The notes below the pieces were generated by a model. It did no database searches and was not told the DNA's origin. It saw nothing but the letters and a program-made list of their open reading frames with translations. The translations under genes were made by a program, and so were the position numbers. Below, one piece after another: positions 53,640 to 64,000 of a DNA stretch of 64,000 nt. Origin of the DNA: Agarophyton chilense (lineage: Eukaryota > Rhodophyta > Florideophyceae > Gracilariales > Gracilariaceae); the NCBI GenBank assembly GCA_030374765.1, contig JARGXX010000092.1, positions 2,206,001 to 2,270,000 on the forward strand. The letters run 5' to 3'. The stretch's first letter is position 1. Each line of letters opens with the position of its first letter.

Positions 53640-56600
53640 CGAGGAGTCGATCTCCCTGGGGAATGGTAATCGCATGCGTCGATTGTATCGCACGAGTTGC
53701 GAACGGGGGATATGAGCTATATGTTCCCACGTATCCGCTTCCGGTTGAAAACCGTACCAACGGACTCGATACAGTAATTACCTAGTATCTTCATGCCCGC
53801 CATGTTCACATATGCGATCCATAACATATTCCTGGGCGTTTCCCAATGCTTTCGCTGTTGGCGCGAGACTCCTGTTAACAGGTTTGAAATGCCTTACGGC
53901 TGACCCAAGCGTCTCTGTGTTAGCAGTCTCCGCGTCGCTAAGCGTTCGCTCGTCGACTAACTGTCGTTTTGGTCGCGAGGGCAGTGTACTCATTCCTTGA
54001 GAACCTTTCTCAGATAAAGAGCTATCCAGTTTTCCAGGTTCCATAGAAGCGTACTTCTTGCTACTTCTCAATTCCATTCGTGGATGAACTTCCTTCGGAT
54101 TATCCGATTCTGACCGCTGTTGGGTGGATGATGGTGCTTGCACCAAGACAGGAGGTGATACCTCTTCTTCTTCCCGCCCACGAGGGATGGGAGCCGATAT
54201 CGGCGGAACAGCGAGTGGCGCTTCACCTGACGGTTCAGCCTGAAGCGGCAACGGCGCGTGTTCGCGTGCACTCGTTTCCAAGTCATTGGGGCCAAATTCC
54301 AAAACATCTTTCCTGCTTTCAGGTTCCATTTCTGTACTTACGGGTGTGTGCCTGCCACGGGACATATCCCGATATTTCGAAAGCTGTCCGTGATTGGCGT
54401 ACGCAACCGCCGGCGGTGGGAGATCAGGAGCTTTCTCCTCCGCTCGAGCCATTGGTGGCATTTCACTCTCCCCAGAGTCACTTGGGCTTTTGCCTTGACG
54501 TTCCGTCGCACTTGCCTCCTTAGTTCTACCAGATACCTGGAATTCCACTTGCGGGTCAGGCGCGACTTCAACGCGATCGCGCGACACACGTTCAACGTCC
54601 TCACCTGTCTTGATGACCACTGTGTCTTCATCAAGGTCCACCACTTTGAAGGGTGCAGCCACTATCGGCAACAACTTATGACGAGATTCTTCCTGTTTGT
54701 CCGGTCTTTCAACTCGCACGAAGACGTGACTTCCTACTCGGATTGCCGGATTTCCTCTTCGCCTTCTGGCGTCATTGTTTCGCTTATAGCGAGCTTGCGT
54801 CTTCCATAACTCTTTAGCGGCTTCTTCCGCTCTGGCCTTCAGGTCATTCCTCCATTTCAGATGGTACTTAGCCGGGGTCAGCGCGTCCAATTCTGTCTCG
54901 TCGTCGAGCGCAACCGGTAAAGCCAGAGGGTTACGTGAGAGCACGAGATCGAACGGTGCCGTCTTCGTAGAGGTATGCACTTACGTATTGTACGCGTAGC
55001 ACGGAGTATCAGTAAACATGTCCCATTCTTTCGGGTGGTCCGCGATGTAGTGTCGTAGTGCTGATATCAGCGTGCGGTTGAAACGCTCCACCTGACCGTT
55101 GCATTGCGGATGATAGGTCGTGGTAAACACGTTTCGAATGCCCATAATGCGGCAAACATTCTGAAAGAACTTCGCAACGAATTGATTCCCATTATCTGAT
55201 ACCAGAACTTCTGGTGGTCCGTATATAAATACCCAGTGTTTGATAAACGCCTGTGCAATTACGGTTGCGGTTATCCGCTTCAGCGGCACAGTCCGCACTA
55301 GCTTCGAGAAGCGGTCGGTGATTACCAATAGGTAGCGATAACCTCGCCTTGAGCGAATCGATTCCCCTAGGATTTCGATACTGACGTATTGTAAAGGCGC
55401 TCTCGCCTGGAATAACGTCATCGGTTTCCGCTTCCTGTAACGCTTCACGCGATTCTTCGCACATGTTGTACACAACCTTACTGTAGCATGGCAGTCTATT
55501 GCCAAAGTAGGCCAGTAAAAATCTCTTCTTAGAGTCATGAACAACTTCGTTCCTCCTGTATGACCAGACAGCCTGCTGTAGTGTGCCAGATGGAGTACTC
55601 GACTCTTCAAGACGTGTGGAATCACGATTTGATCATAAGTTTTGACTTGCCTTAACAGTATTCCTCGTGAATTGAGTGAAAAGGGGAGCTCCTTCCCACC
55701 GTTAAGACAAGATCGTATCGACGCACAAAACGTATCGGCATGTTGCACATTGAGGAGCTCAGTGCAAGAGATTCGCTCGAGTTTAACTGAAGGGCCAGTG
55801 TCTGTTAATGCAAGGAACGGGTCTGCATCCGAATAATCATCAAGGGTCTCTTGTTCCTCTTCTTCAAAAGATGGTGAATGGGTCTCCATGTAGAAGCAAG
55901 GTATCTCTTCATCGATTTCGCCTTGGGTTTCGCCCAGTGTTTTGAGTCGCAATAGCGCGTCAGCTTGGACATTGGCCAATCTTTTCTTATACCTCACTTC
56001 GAAATCGAATTTAGAAAGGCGTAAGCGCCATCGTGTGAGACGACCAGACGGGTCTGTAATGGACAGTAACCATCGTAGAGACGAATGATCCGTGTTGACG
56101 GTAAAACGTTCTCCTTGGAGATACGGCCGCAATGTGGTTAGAGCCCAAACGACTGCAAGTCATTCCTTTTCTGAAACTGAATAATTCTTCTCAGCTGCGT
56201 TCAGCGATCTTGAACAGTAACCAATGGCTTTGCGTTCACCATCAGGGTGTGTTTGAAAAAGGGCACACCCTACTTGGTACTCGCTAGAGTCGGTATCCAC
56301 TGAGTATGGCAGGTTGGGGATGGGCAGCGCCAAGACTGGAGATGTAATAATCTTTGTCTTCAGCGTGTCGAACGATTCCACTTCCGCTTGTCTGAATTGT
56401 TCCAGCTGTAGTGGTTGTCCTTTACGCATCTTTGCGTTGAGCAGTGCCGCTATATGCGAGTATCGCGGCACGAATCGTCGGGAGACGTTGCACAAGCCGA
56501 GGAAAGAACGCAATTGCTTCTGTGTCGACGGAGGTTGTACTTCGCGGAGAGCCGCTGTTTCTGCCTCTTGAATGGCAAGCTGTCCCGGCTTGATCACATG

Positions 56601-58330
56601 TCCTACGTACCGGACGGTGCTAGCGAACCATTCGCGTTTCTTGAACTTCAAGGTGATACCTGCGCTTGTAGTGCTTTGAGGATCTTCTCGACATGCCGTA
56701 AATGGCTTTCCACATCCTGGGAAAAGATGATCACATCGTCCAAATAGATTAAACAAGTCTTCCATTTGTATCTTAAGAGCAAGATGTCCAGAGTTCGCTG
56801 GAGAGTAGCCGGTGCATTCGTTAAGCCAAAGGGCATCCTTTTGAAACGGTAGAGACCGGCGTGACACGCAAATGCGGTTTTGTCTTGGTCTTCTTCCGCT
56901 ACAGGCACCTGCCAATAGCCGGAGTTGGCGTCCAACGTTGTGAACACGTTCGCTTCTCCTAAGCTGTCAATACATTCGTCCATTCAAGGCAACGGGTATG
57001 TATCCCGAACTGTAACTGCGTTCAGTTTTCGATAATCGATGCAGAATCGTAAAGAACCATCAGGTTTTGGAACCAGCACCACTGGTGAGTCCCAAGCAGA
57101 TTGAGCTGCTTCGATTACTCCTTCTTCCAGCATTTTGCTGACATTCTCCTGCTCGACTTGGCGAGTTCGCCGTCCCGCTCTGTAGGGTGGTTGGGAGATG
57201 GGTCGTGACCCTGGGACCAAATCAATGTGGTGTTCCGTAGCGGAGACCTCTCCTAGTTTTCCACTCCACATGGATGTATACTTCTTCTGCATAGACCTGA
57301 TCTTCGTTCTGTAGTGTTCCAACACATGTGCTAAGTCTACCTCATCGACCAGGCTCTCTGGATCCTTTGCTGTTTGCAATTGATCTCCAGACGGAATTTG
57401 CAGTTCTTCGTCTGTGTCTCGACATGGGTTAATCCCAATACTTCTGCGGTAGAAATATGAGTAGAAACCACCACTTTGGGATGAGGCAAAGCTGTTGCAA
57501 CAACCTGATTCGTCGGTATCTGATAATCGTTATCGGTAAAGTTACTCACTAGTATCCAAAAGGGGCTACCAGAATCAACCTGAGCAATGCCGTTAGCGAC
57601 TAGCAATCCACGGGATTCGTACATCCGAGTATTCGGTTGAATTACCACGAGTCCGTGTCGTGCTGTTCTTACTTGAACCCAAGTTTGGGTTCGCGCCTTC
57701 AGCATGGCACTCTTCGCTACTCGAATCCTCGGCGAGACCCGTCCTCGGGATTTCTCGTAATCCATAGATGGTGGAAGTGGAGGTGTTTCGGGGCAACGAC
57801 GCATTGGCTTGCGAACAATTGGTACCATTGATCCATCATATAGTTCCACTAGTTTTCTTCGCGGGCGAATGGCTTCGACAAACTTGTCGCAATAATCACA
57901 TCCCAGTACCACTTGTGCAGCCAACGTCTTACAGACGATGAAGTCGACTAGGACTACAAAGCGTCCCAAACGCACCACGAGTCGAACTGTTCCCAGTGTC
58001 TTCACAGCATTTTTGTTGGCATCCCGGATGTCCGGTAAAGGACCGTATCGAATACGTTCTAAGTCAACAGGAGCGAGCTCCGATTCCCGTATAAAGTTCG
58101 GACCAGCACCTGTGTCCAGGATAGTCAATCAACGAGATAACAGATTCCTGTCAGAGCCGATGTTGGCATAGACCTTATAGTTTCTTTTAGACACTACCAT
58201 GAGGTATCTTTCCCGTTTTGACGGACAAGTATAACGTCTCCAAGGACGATGTAACTCACAGTCAAACTGTACTCGCTTTCCGTCCGGCGGATTGATTCCG
58301 TACGGCGGAAATTTGGGAGGCCTCAAGAGA
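53640..58330 (-). other. E3 pol region with chromodomain
   Basis: Protease (LDTGAGPNFI) is near 58110. Reverse transcriptase is at about 56640-57300 (RFCIDYRKLNAVT, RMPFGLTNAP, YLDD). RNase H is at about 55900-56300 (TDHSSLRWLL). Integrase is at about 55000-55620 (HTGGTKLFMTLRRDFYWP, ITDRFSKLV, LVSDNGNQF, NGQVERFNRT). A linker and a chromodomain-like stretch follow at about 53680-53840 (YRVRWYGFQPEADTWEH). It is organised like E1. Fossil. Confidence 0.88.
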
Positions 58331-58697
58331 ATCTTGGGCTTCCAAGCGCGGGAGCAGGGAGGCGAGCTATCCCTGGTCAGAACTACGGGATCGACTAGTG
58401 CCGACCCCCTAGAGGATCCCTCACTTAGTTTTTCGGTTGCACCGGCTTATTCGCCTCAAAAGCGCCTCTTCCCACTGGGGTTCCGGGTTGTAACACTTCA
58501 GCATTCTGAGCAACCGGCTTGCCTGTCCGGCGCATTGGTGTCTGAGAAAACCAACTTTTGGCTTTCCAATACATGCCCGCCGGTACGCGGCTCCTTTCCT
58601 ATTCTGAGAGCGCTTCATAATTCGTCATGATACGACTCAGATCCTTTGCAGGAAGCGTGCATTCTGCACTCAAATGGTGTTTTCCATAACATAAATA

Positions 58698-60755
58698 TTA
58701 TATCAAACCGTCACGACGGTTGGTCAACATAGGTTGTGAACGGTATGCCGTGCGAGTATCCACCCATCCGGGTTTCCCGTTCTTAAAAACTCCTTGTGGA
58801 GGCACTGTGTAGGGACGGTACATAGGGCGACAGCCCTCCGTAGCCATTAGGGCTTCCTCGTCCTGAGACTCAGAGTGTGGGAGATCCACTGTAGGTTCAG
58901 AAGAGTCCTTATATTCCATTAAATGGACCGCCTTCTCATGCGAGTCACTCCCGTTGGGTGCCAAAGACGATTCTCGCGAGTCAACTGTAGATTCCAGATG
59001 TAGCAGTTTGCTGCGCTGATTAACTCTGGCGGAGACCTTCTCCTTACCCATTGAGGTTCCGAAAGCCACTGAACGACTGGCGCTACCAGGCGCTCTGGAC
59101 GCATCTCATTCACCTTTCGCAAACTGAACTAACTCCAAAAAGGAGACTCTTCCATGCTTCTCTCGATATCGAGCTACCAACGACTTGATGCTCGGGTCCA
59201 GCCCGTCGATGTACAAGATAATCTTGTCCTCCGTCGAATGGACGTTTCCACAGCGAACTGAAGCTTTGTAAAGCCTTGAGCTGTACTCAGCTTCGCACTT
59301 CTCAGGCTTTTGGGTCACATCGCTTAGGTCCAAGATCGCCTGACGTATCGCGTTTGAAGTTGCGTAACTGCGCAGCAAATACTGCACCGCCTCTGGTCAT
59401 AAGGTAACGCCGCCTTCATCGGCTGTCAATGATCCGCATACGGATCGATATTGCTCTAAAGCAAAACCCTTCAGGAAGTGTGGTAAAGACACAAATGCCT
59501 GTGGTTCACTCATCTCTAGAGTGTCTGCTTCGGCAACGAATCGAGTGAGAAAGTCGATAACGAGAATGGGGGTTTTCCCATCAAATATTAAATCATTAAG
59601 GCCGATCTTCAATCGTTTGGTGTGATCCTTCACCTTCGCGGTTTTGCGTCCTGAGCGCTTCTTGCTCTTCACCGTCAGACGGTAGTACCTGTAATTCAGG
59701 ACCTCCCGATAAAGCGGATTCGTGCACGGGAGCACCTTCAATCCTATGTAAGCTGAGCCTTTTTTTCTCATTAACCACGAAGACGTGTTCTTCTTCCGAG
59801 ATCGGGACCTTCGAAGACCATCATCACTGTCGTCGTCATCTGACGTATCTGAATCATCAGAATCATCAGTACTGGAACTGAAACCCTCCGTACTTGACGA
59901 TTCATCACTCGAATCACGTGCGAACTTCCGCTTCTTACGTCGTGACTTCGACTTCTTCGAACGAGCTTCCTCGAAAGCAGCTCCTTCTTCTTCCAGCACG
60001 ACTGGTTTAGCAGCAGTCTGCGCATGAACTGCCACCTCCAGGCGTTCTAAAAGAGGGTTAACTCGAGTGAGAACTTCCTCTACATCCACGGTTAAGCCGG
60101 GTAGTGCATCGGGCGTATTCCCGTACCTCTCCAGTAGATGGTTCAAATCCTCACGTAGTGTTTTCACTGATGCAGAGACATGCTTCCCATCGTCTTGACA
60201 AACGAGTGCTTGGTGCGCACTGCGTTATTGTTCGACATCAGCGATAAGAGCAGCGATCTGCTATTCCAACGCAACCATGCGCACACGCGAAGCGCTTGAC
60301 TCAGACTTGAGACGACGCACTTCCCTGCGCAAATCATCCTCTTCTTGAGGTCCGACGACCTCAGGGTCAACTTCGGCTTCTGTGGTGGGCGTGACTGCCG
60401 CTGCCACAGGGGCCGGTACATCCGAGAGATCTCGTTCATCATCCACCGAGCGTGAGCGCGACATCGCTTGACGATACAGCCGCTCTCCGGCTCCAACAGA
60501 TAAGGCGAGCCTCGGTTTCGGGGGTGGTCCCGCAGGACCGGGGCGACCAGTACTCGACTGGCTTCGGGTCTTCGGCATCCTAGACCAAACCTGAGTCCAG
60601 GTGCGAACCAAATGGTGTCTTCGACTTCTCGACCACGTGTTCAACCACGATGAATTCCGCAATTGCCGGATGTGGTTTGATAAACAATAACTGTAGTGAT
60701 TCCACTTCTTCCAAGTATCGATATCGATTCCACGTTCCAGGAACGAATTGTTCAA
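58698..60755 (-). other. E3 gag region
   Basis: It shows a basic proline-rich start, a helical region, a long serine/aspartate linker with basic ends (DSSDESSSTEG through DDDSDDGLRRSRSRKK), and the gag fold (TNPLYREVLNYRYYRL, then FVSLPHFLKGFALEQYRSV). Domain order and sequence follow E1. Structural particle protein; fossil with several breaks. Confidence 0.85.
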
Positions 60756-60772
60756 AGCAGCTGACCACAGTT

Positions 60773-60791
60773 GTTCTAAGTCGGGAGACCA
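60773..60791 (-). other. E3 primer binding site
   Basis: Two bases inside the 5' LTR the minus strand reads TGGTCTCCCGACTTAGAAC, the same as in E1 over 18 bases. Confidence 0.75.
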
Positions 60792-60793
60792 CT

Positions 60794-61461
60794 TGTATTA
60801 TCCGCTCTAACGGAGAGAGCAGGCACCTGCGACAGCGTTCGGACTTCCGATGGGTCGCTTGCGGCGAAGTAAAAGGGGTGGTAGAGCTACAACACCAGCG
60901 AGCTGGAAGTGGGGTGTAAGCCCACTACTCGCGAGCGAGGGTGAACAGTGCAACTGTAAAACGTTGATGGAACGTAGGTACAAGACGGCTCGTGAAGTGG
61001 TTGGGGGCTGACTATCTATTATAGCTCGTCCGGATCTCCGGTTAAGGAATCCTAAGCGAGGAACAGAATAGTCATGATGCCCATCTTGTCTCCTTTACTT
61101 GGAGTCGGCGCTCACCTCTGGTGCACTATATACTGTGTGCCAGGGTGAGTGCCCAAATAAATATATAAATAATACCCAGTGGTCAGCCACTTAGCCAAAC
61201 CACTGTATGGGTATGGTCCCTAATGGACGTCTAGCTACAAAGGGTAGTAAAACCTGCCACGTGGATCGCCAATACATGCGCCGTTGCAAGCCAGTCCACT
61301 CGTGATACCACGTGTTCCACTAATGTACCCTGCCTCCTGGCATCCTACGCAGTGTGCCGTTTCATATCACAAGTTTGATGACATTACTCACTTATGAGTT
61401 TAAACCGCGACTTCGCAAAAAAATCATCCTATCGGATTCCCCGACATAGTAGAATACTACA
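60794..61461 (-). repeat. E3 LTR, right (5' LTR of the element)
   Basis: 668 bases, about 95-96% identical to the left copy. Most differences lie within the first 190 bases. Confidence 0.93.
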
Positions 61462-61469
61462 CAACCGTC

Positions 61470-61560
61470 GTGAGCTGCGGGCGCCTAGCGCAACCGGTGA
61501 CACGTGAAATACTGCTGAGCCGACTGCGGGGGTCGCGGGTTTGAGGCTCGGGTGGTTCTT
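61470..61560 (+). other. Pol III promoter-like, tRNA-derived stretch
   Basis: Just after the E3 LTR, TAGCGCAACCGG (61486-61497) matches an A box and GGTTTGAGGCT (61538-61548) resembles a B box, 40 bases apart. The acceptor and T stems do not close, so it is not a tRNA gene. It could be the head of a SINE or a tRNA relic. Confidence 0.35.
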
Positions 61561-61688
61561 GAGTTGTGCTTTAGAGTTGCGCTAATTTGATATTTTCAAA
61601 ACATGTAGGAGGGGTATGGTTGTACCAAATTGTGGTTCACGGCCTTTGGGTGAACAAGGCTTGACCGCTGTTATTAGGTCAAAACTGC

Positions 61689-61715
61689 AATGCCGGGTTA
61701 ATCCCGGCATTTTTT
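61689..61715 (+). terminator. Hairpin followed by T run
   Basis: AATGCCGGG (61689-61697) pairs perfectly with CCCGGCATT (61703-61711) around TTAAT, and is followed by more T. A T run would end Pol III transcription started at the A/B boxes about 200 bases upstream, but this link is speculative. Confidence 0.4.
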
Positions 61716-62891
61716 CTTGCCCTACTCGACGAATTCCCGATTAGAGACCTTTCCAAATGCATGAATAACAGTAGTGAAACGGACGATGCGACAGCCACAC
61801 GAACATTTAACATATCATAACATGTACTGTACAAGGGTACGCATACGTCACGAGCGTATTCCCTTGTAAACATACAAAGGTAGGCTAAAAATTAAATATT
61901 TTTTCCCATTAAAGCACTTAAAAGGTGTTCCGTTATCTTTGTATTGTACAGTACTCGTTTCCTTTTTGTATGTAAACCGACCTGAAGACCCAAATATCTC
62001 TAGAACTACAAGACTTCTGCAAGCCCATAGTTCTCTTTGCCGAAACCGCTCACGACCCGCTTCCGTTCGACCGCAATCCCCGTCCGCCACCGCTCTGCCC
62101 CTCTCCCCCACGCCCGATATGCCTGGCACTTCACACCCTCAGTTGCAGCTTGCATCACCGCTTCGAAATCCGTGCCACCAATCGAGACCCACCACAATTC
62201 GAACAAACCTTGTACCGTCTTCCTTCGTTAGCACCCGCTTCTTTGGGAGTTTTATCTTCTCACTGCCTCACGAATCACACTGTAACTGTCAGAAGCGCTC
62301 CGTCGTTTGTAACTTCCTGAAGGAAAGCGATGGAAGTCCCAATGTCGCCTTTTGCTAGATCTCACAGCCAAAATCATCAGTGCAGTTCCACCAACATGCG
62401 CAAGCATTTGGAGCACCGTCATTCTTAGTTCTCCCCCTAGCGCAAGCATCCAGTCCTTCCACCCCCATGTAGTACACACATCAAGCTTCCGCTGCAGACA
62501 AATCCACAGACACAGCAGCTGCCACTCTCCTCGCATTACCGATAGGAGGACTCGACCACCGCCTTACCGGGCACCTCCCCCCCAATTACATTATGTCCAC
62601 GCTGTCGTTGCATTTGAGTCACCCACCGCCCTCGCTGTACGCTTTTAATCCGTCGCAACAGATCTGTTTCGAACCTGCTGCTCCTGATCTTCCGCACACG
62701 GACCACACCCACTCCCAACCTCTTCCTCCCCAACTATAGCTGGCATCTGCACTTAATCAGCTTCTTCTCCAGAACACCCTCCGATGCAGCCGTCGCCGCA
62801 GCCACCGCCGCAGTCAGCCCAAGCCCACCATCCGAAGTTTTTAACACAACAACCTCACTCGGCCGATCTCTGACACAAGGTATAGCACATC
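61716..62891. other. Region without recognised gene
   Basis: About 1.2 kb. The part at 62040-62850 is pyrimidine-rich and has several frames of 60-140 codons on both strands without any motif. It could be the upstream flank copied with the eS4 fragment. No repeat is recognised. Confidence 0.45.
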
Positions 62892-63168
62892 ATGGTTTGG
62901 GCACCGAAGAAGCGCTTAAGCACGCCCTCGCATTGGATTCTCGATAAGATCGGTGGAGCATGGCCACTCTGTCCGTCTACCCACATAAGTTGCGTGAGTG
63001 ATTTCCTTTCAACCTCATTCTTCGCAATCTTCTAAAGTATGCGATGAATGGACGTTAGGCTAATGCCGTTCTCATGCAGCGTCTCATTGAAGTCGACGGC
63101 AATGTGCATAGCGAACGACTTTCCCAGCCGGCTTTATGGGTTTTATGATTATCGATCGTACCAATGAG
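62892..63168 (+). pseudogene. RPS4: Ribosomal protein eS4 (RPS4) pseudogene, N-terminal third
   Basis: eS4 is a protein of the small ribosomal subunit. Reading the plus strand in changing frames gives PKKRL, then PSHWILDKIGGAW, then PST, HKLRE, LRN, LKYAMNGR, LMQRLIEVDGN, PAGFM, and finally IIDRTNE. These are the successive landmarks of the first about 95 residues of eS4 (MARGPKKHLKRL...PKHWMLDKLGG). The codon for Arg at position 3 is changed, several small insertions and deletions shift the frame, and a stop occurs about 45 codons in. Similarity ends near 63168, where the gene should continue for about 165 more codons. It is a dead, truncated copy; the working gene must be elsewhere. Confidence 0.85.
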
Positions 63169-64000
63169 TCCTAGCATTCTGCTGGATATAGTTACCGAGG
63201 AGGACCTATCTGTTCGAAAAGTGCCGAATGGTTTATTTTGTTATAATGTCGAGTACCTTGGGTGATCCGTACAGTACTGATGATGCGCGCCGACTTTCTA
63301 AAATGGCTGCACAGCAAAATCTTATCGTTGACCATCTATTTGATTTCCAAACAATGAATATGGTCCACTGCAGATAATTGTGTTATCTGGAACAGTTTTC
63401 TCTAGGGAAGAACCGCTCTTCGTTTCCCCTGGCCCTGGTAATACTCTGGAGCTTCAAGGAATCTACAAGATGAGCCTAGGACATCATGCAAACGGAGAAA
63501 TTGAACTCCGTTACGAGGAAAAACATTGCGAAGCGACTACAATTCTACTGAAGCATGATTGCGTTTCAATGGTAGGCTGTGTCATAGGCACCCTAAGAAA
63601 CATCTCCGAGCACGTCATAGCTCATTATGACATTGTCTAGCATCGATTCGTTGGGCCCATGACTCGTGCTATGTGTAAGGTTCTTACTGATAACATTTTC
63701 GTGGTATCATGCGACACATTTGCTACTCCGGTGCCCTTTGAAAATTATTACGCAGAACAAAAAAAGATTGCTTGATTCCATCATAACCCCTTCAACAATA
63801 CATGATTACGATCGGAATAACTACGAATTGTATGGTACGAATGTCCCATGCTCAAAACAAGATTGCACATGAAACCTAACGCGTCAGCTTCAACGAGCTT
63901 TCTCTGCAACCAAAGGAATATATGAACTTCCTTCCACATCAGCACGACCGAGCACACGTTGACCGCAGAGATTAGGCATGTGCTTGCCGCATATATTGCA
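63169..64000. other. Right end of window
   Basis: It contains one 86-codon plus-strand frame (63380-63640, separate entry) and nothing else recognisable. Confidence 0.45.
63380..63640 (+). CDS. Hypothetical small frame
   Basis: This 86-codon frame starts MLSGTVFSREEPLFVSPGPG and alternates strands and charged residues (LELQGIYKMSLG, IELRYEEKHCEATTILLKHD, SMVGCVIGTLRN) in a way that could be a small OB-type barrel such as an RPA14 or TEN1-like protein. That is a guess from pattern only. The sequence before the ATG is open for some way and might be an earlier exon. It could equally be chance. Confidence 0.3.
   Translation: MLSGTVFSREEPLFVSPGPGNTLELQGIYKMSLGHHANGEIELRYEEKHCEATTILLKHDCVSMVGCVIGTLRNISEHVIAHYDIV

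Larger units (their letters stand above)
51354..61461 (-). mobile_element. LTR retrotransposon E3, Ty3/gypsy chromodomain type
   Basis: About 10.1 kb on the minus strand with LTRs at 51354-52020 and 60794-61461. Interior order is the same as E1: primer site, gag, protease, reverse transcriptase, RNase H, integrase, chromodomain, antisense frame. The LTRs differ at about 30 positions (4-5%), so it is older than E1 and younger than E2. The flanking five bases do not match (TTCAC on the left, CAACC on the right), so no target duplication remains. Roughly ten breaks; a fossil. Confidence 0.92.

Noticed and set aside
61939-62648. Frames of 98-139 codons on plus
   Set aside because: Low-complexity Ser/Pro/Arg composition from pyrimidine-rich DNA, with no motif and no start context.

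Overview
This is eukaryotic nuclear DNA. The host genes are mostly single-exon. The two genes whose splicing can be read here (an NDUFA12 subunit and a profilin) have very short introns of about 61 to 100 bases. Intergenic spaces in the gene-rich part are short, and the right half is packed with large chromodomain-bearing Ty3/gypsy LTR retrotransposons. This layout would fit a red alga such as a florideophyte, but that assignment is only an inference from gene structure and repeat content.

Layout. 1-5500: a decayed Helitron on the minus strand (zinc finger, HUH Rep and PIF1 helicase parts). 5500-7065: non-coding, with a 61-base tandem duplication. 7066-8365: a complete-looking Tc1-like transposon with an open DD34E transposase, nested terminal repeats and TA flanks. 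8620-25250: the host gene island. It holds kynurenine 3-monooxygenase, an unrecognised possible OB-fold protein, an ARMC6-like armadillo protein, an ABC1/UbiB atypical kinase, a RAD18-like RING-SAP ubiquitin ligase, a short one-pass membrane protein, a SRPBCC-fold protein, the complex I subunit NDUFA12 (two exons), a TBC Rab-GAP and profilin (three exons). Two gene pairs are divergent (ARMC6/ABC1 kinase, TBC/profilin) and three are convergent. These are ordinary housekeeping functions and do not form one pathway. 25251-27513: AT-rich and empty.

27514-61461 is mostly mobile DNA. Element E1 (27514-39538, minus strand) has two 922-base LTRs about 1% apart and a CAAAA target duplication, so it is young. 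A LINE reverse transcriptase scrap follows (about 39640-39910). Next is a broken PIF/Harbinger element (about 40619-43527) carrying a Myb-like gene and a convergent transposase, with an LTR lying between the two. Element E2 (about 43528-51353, plus strand) is old and heavily decayed. Element E3 (51354-61461, minus strand) has LTRs about 4-5% apart. From 61462 to the end there is a tRNA-like/Pol III-like stretch, a hairpin, a broken ribosomal protein eS4 copy at 62892-63168, and nothing else recognisable.

The most interesting feature is that all three LTR elements carry a reading frame on the strand opposite to gag-pol. In each, this frame sits between the integrase/chromodomain end and the 3' LTR, begins about 24-36 bases inside the LTR edge, and has an AATAAA on its own strand soon after its stop. 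The E1 and E3 antisense products are related to each other (shared SPGR...GDFV..DPW and GFRSVPLPQ motifs). The E2 product looks different. I do not recognise any of these proteins.
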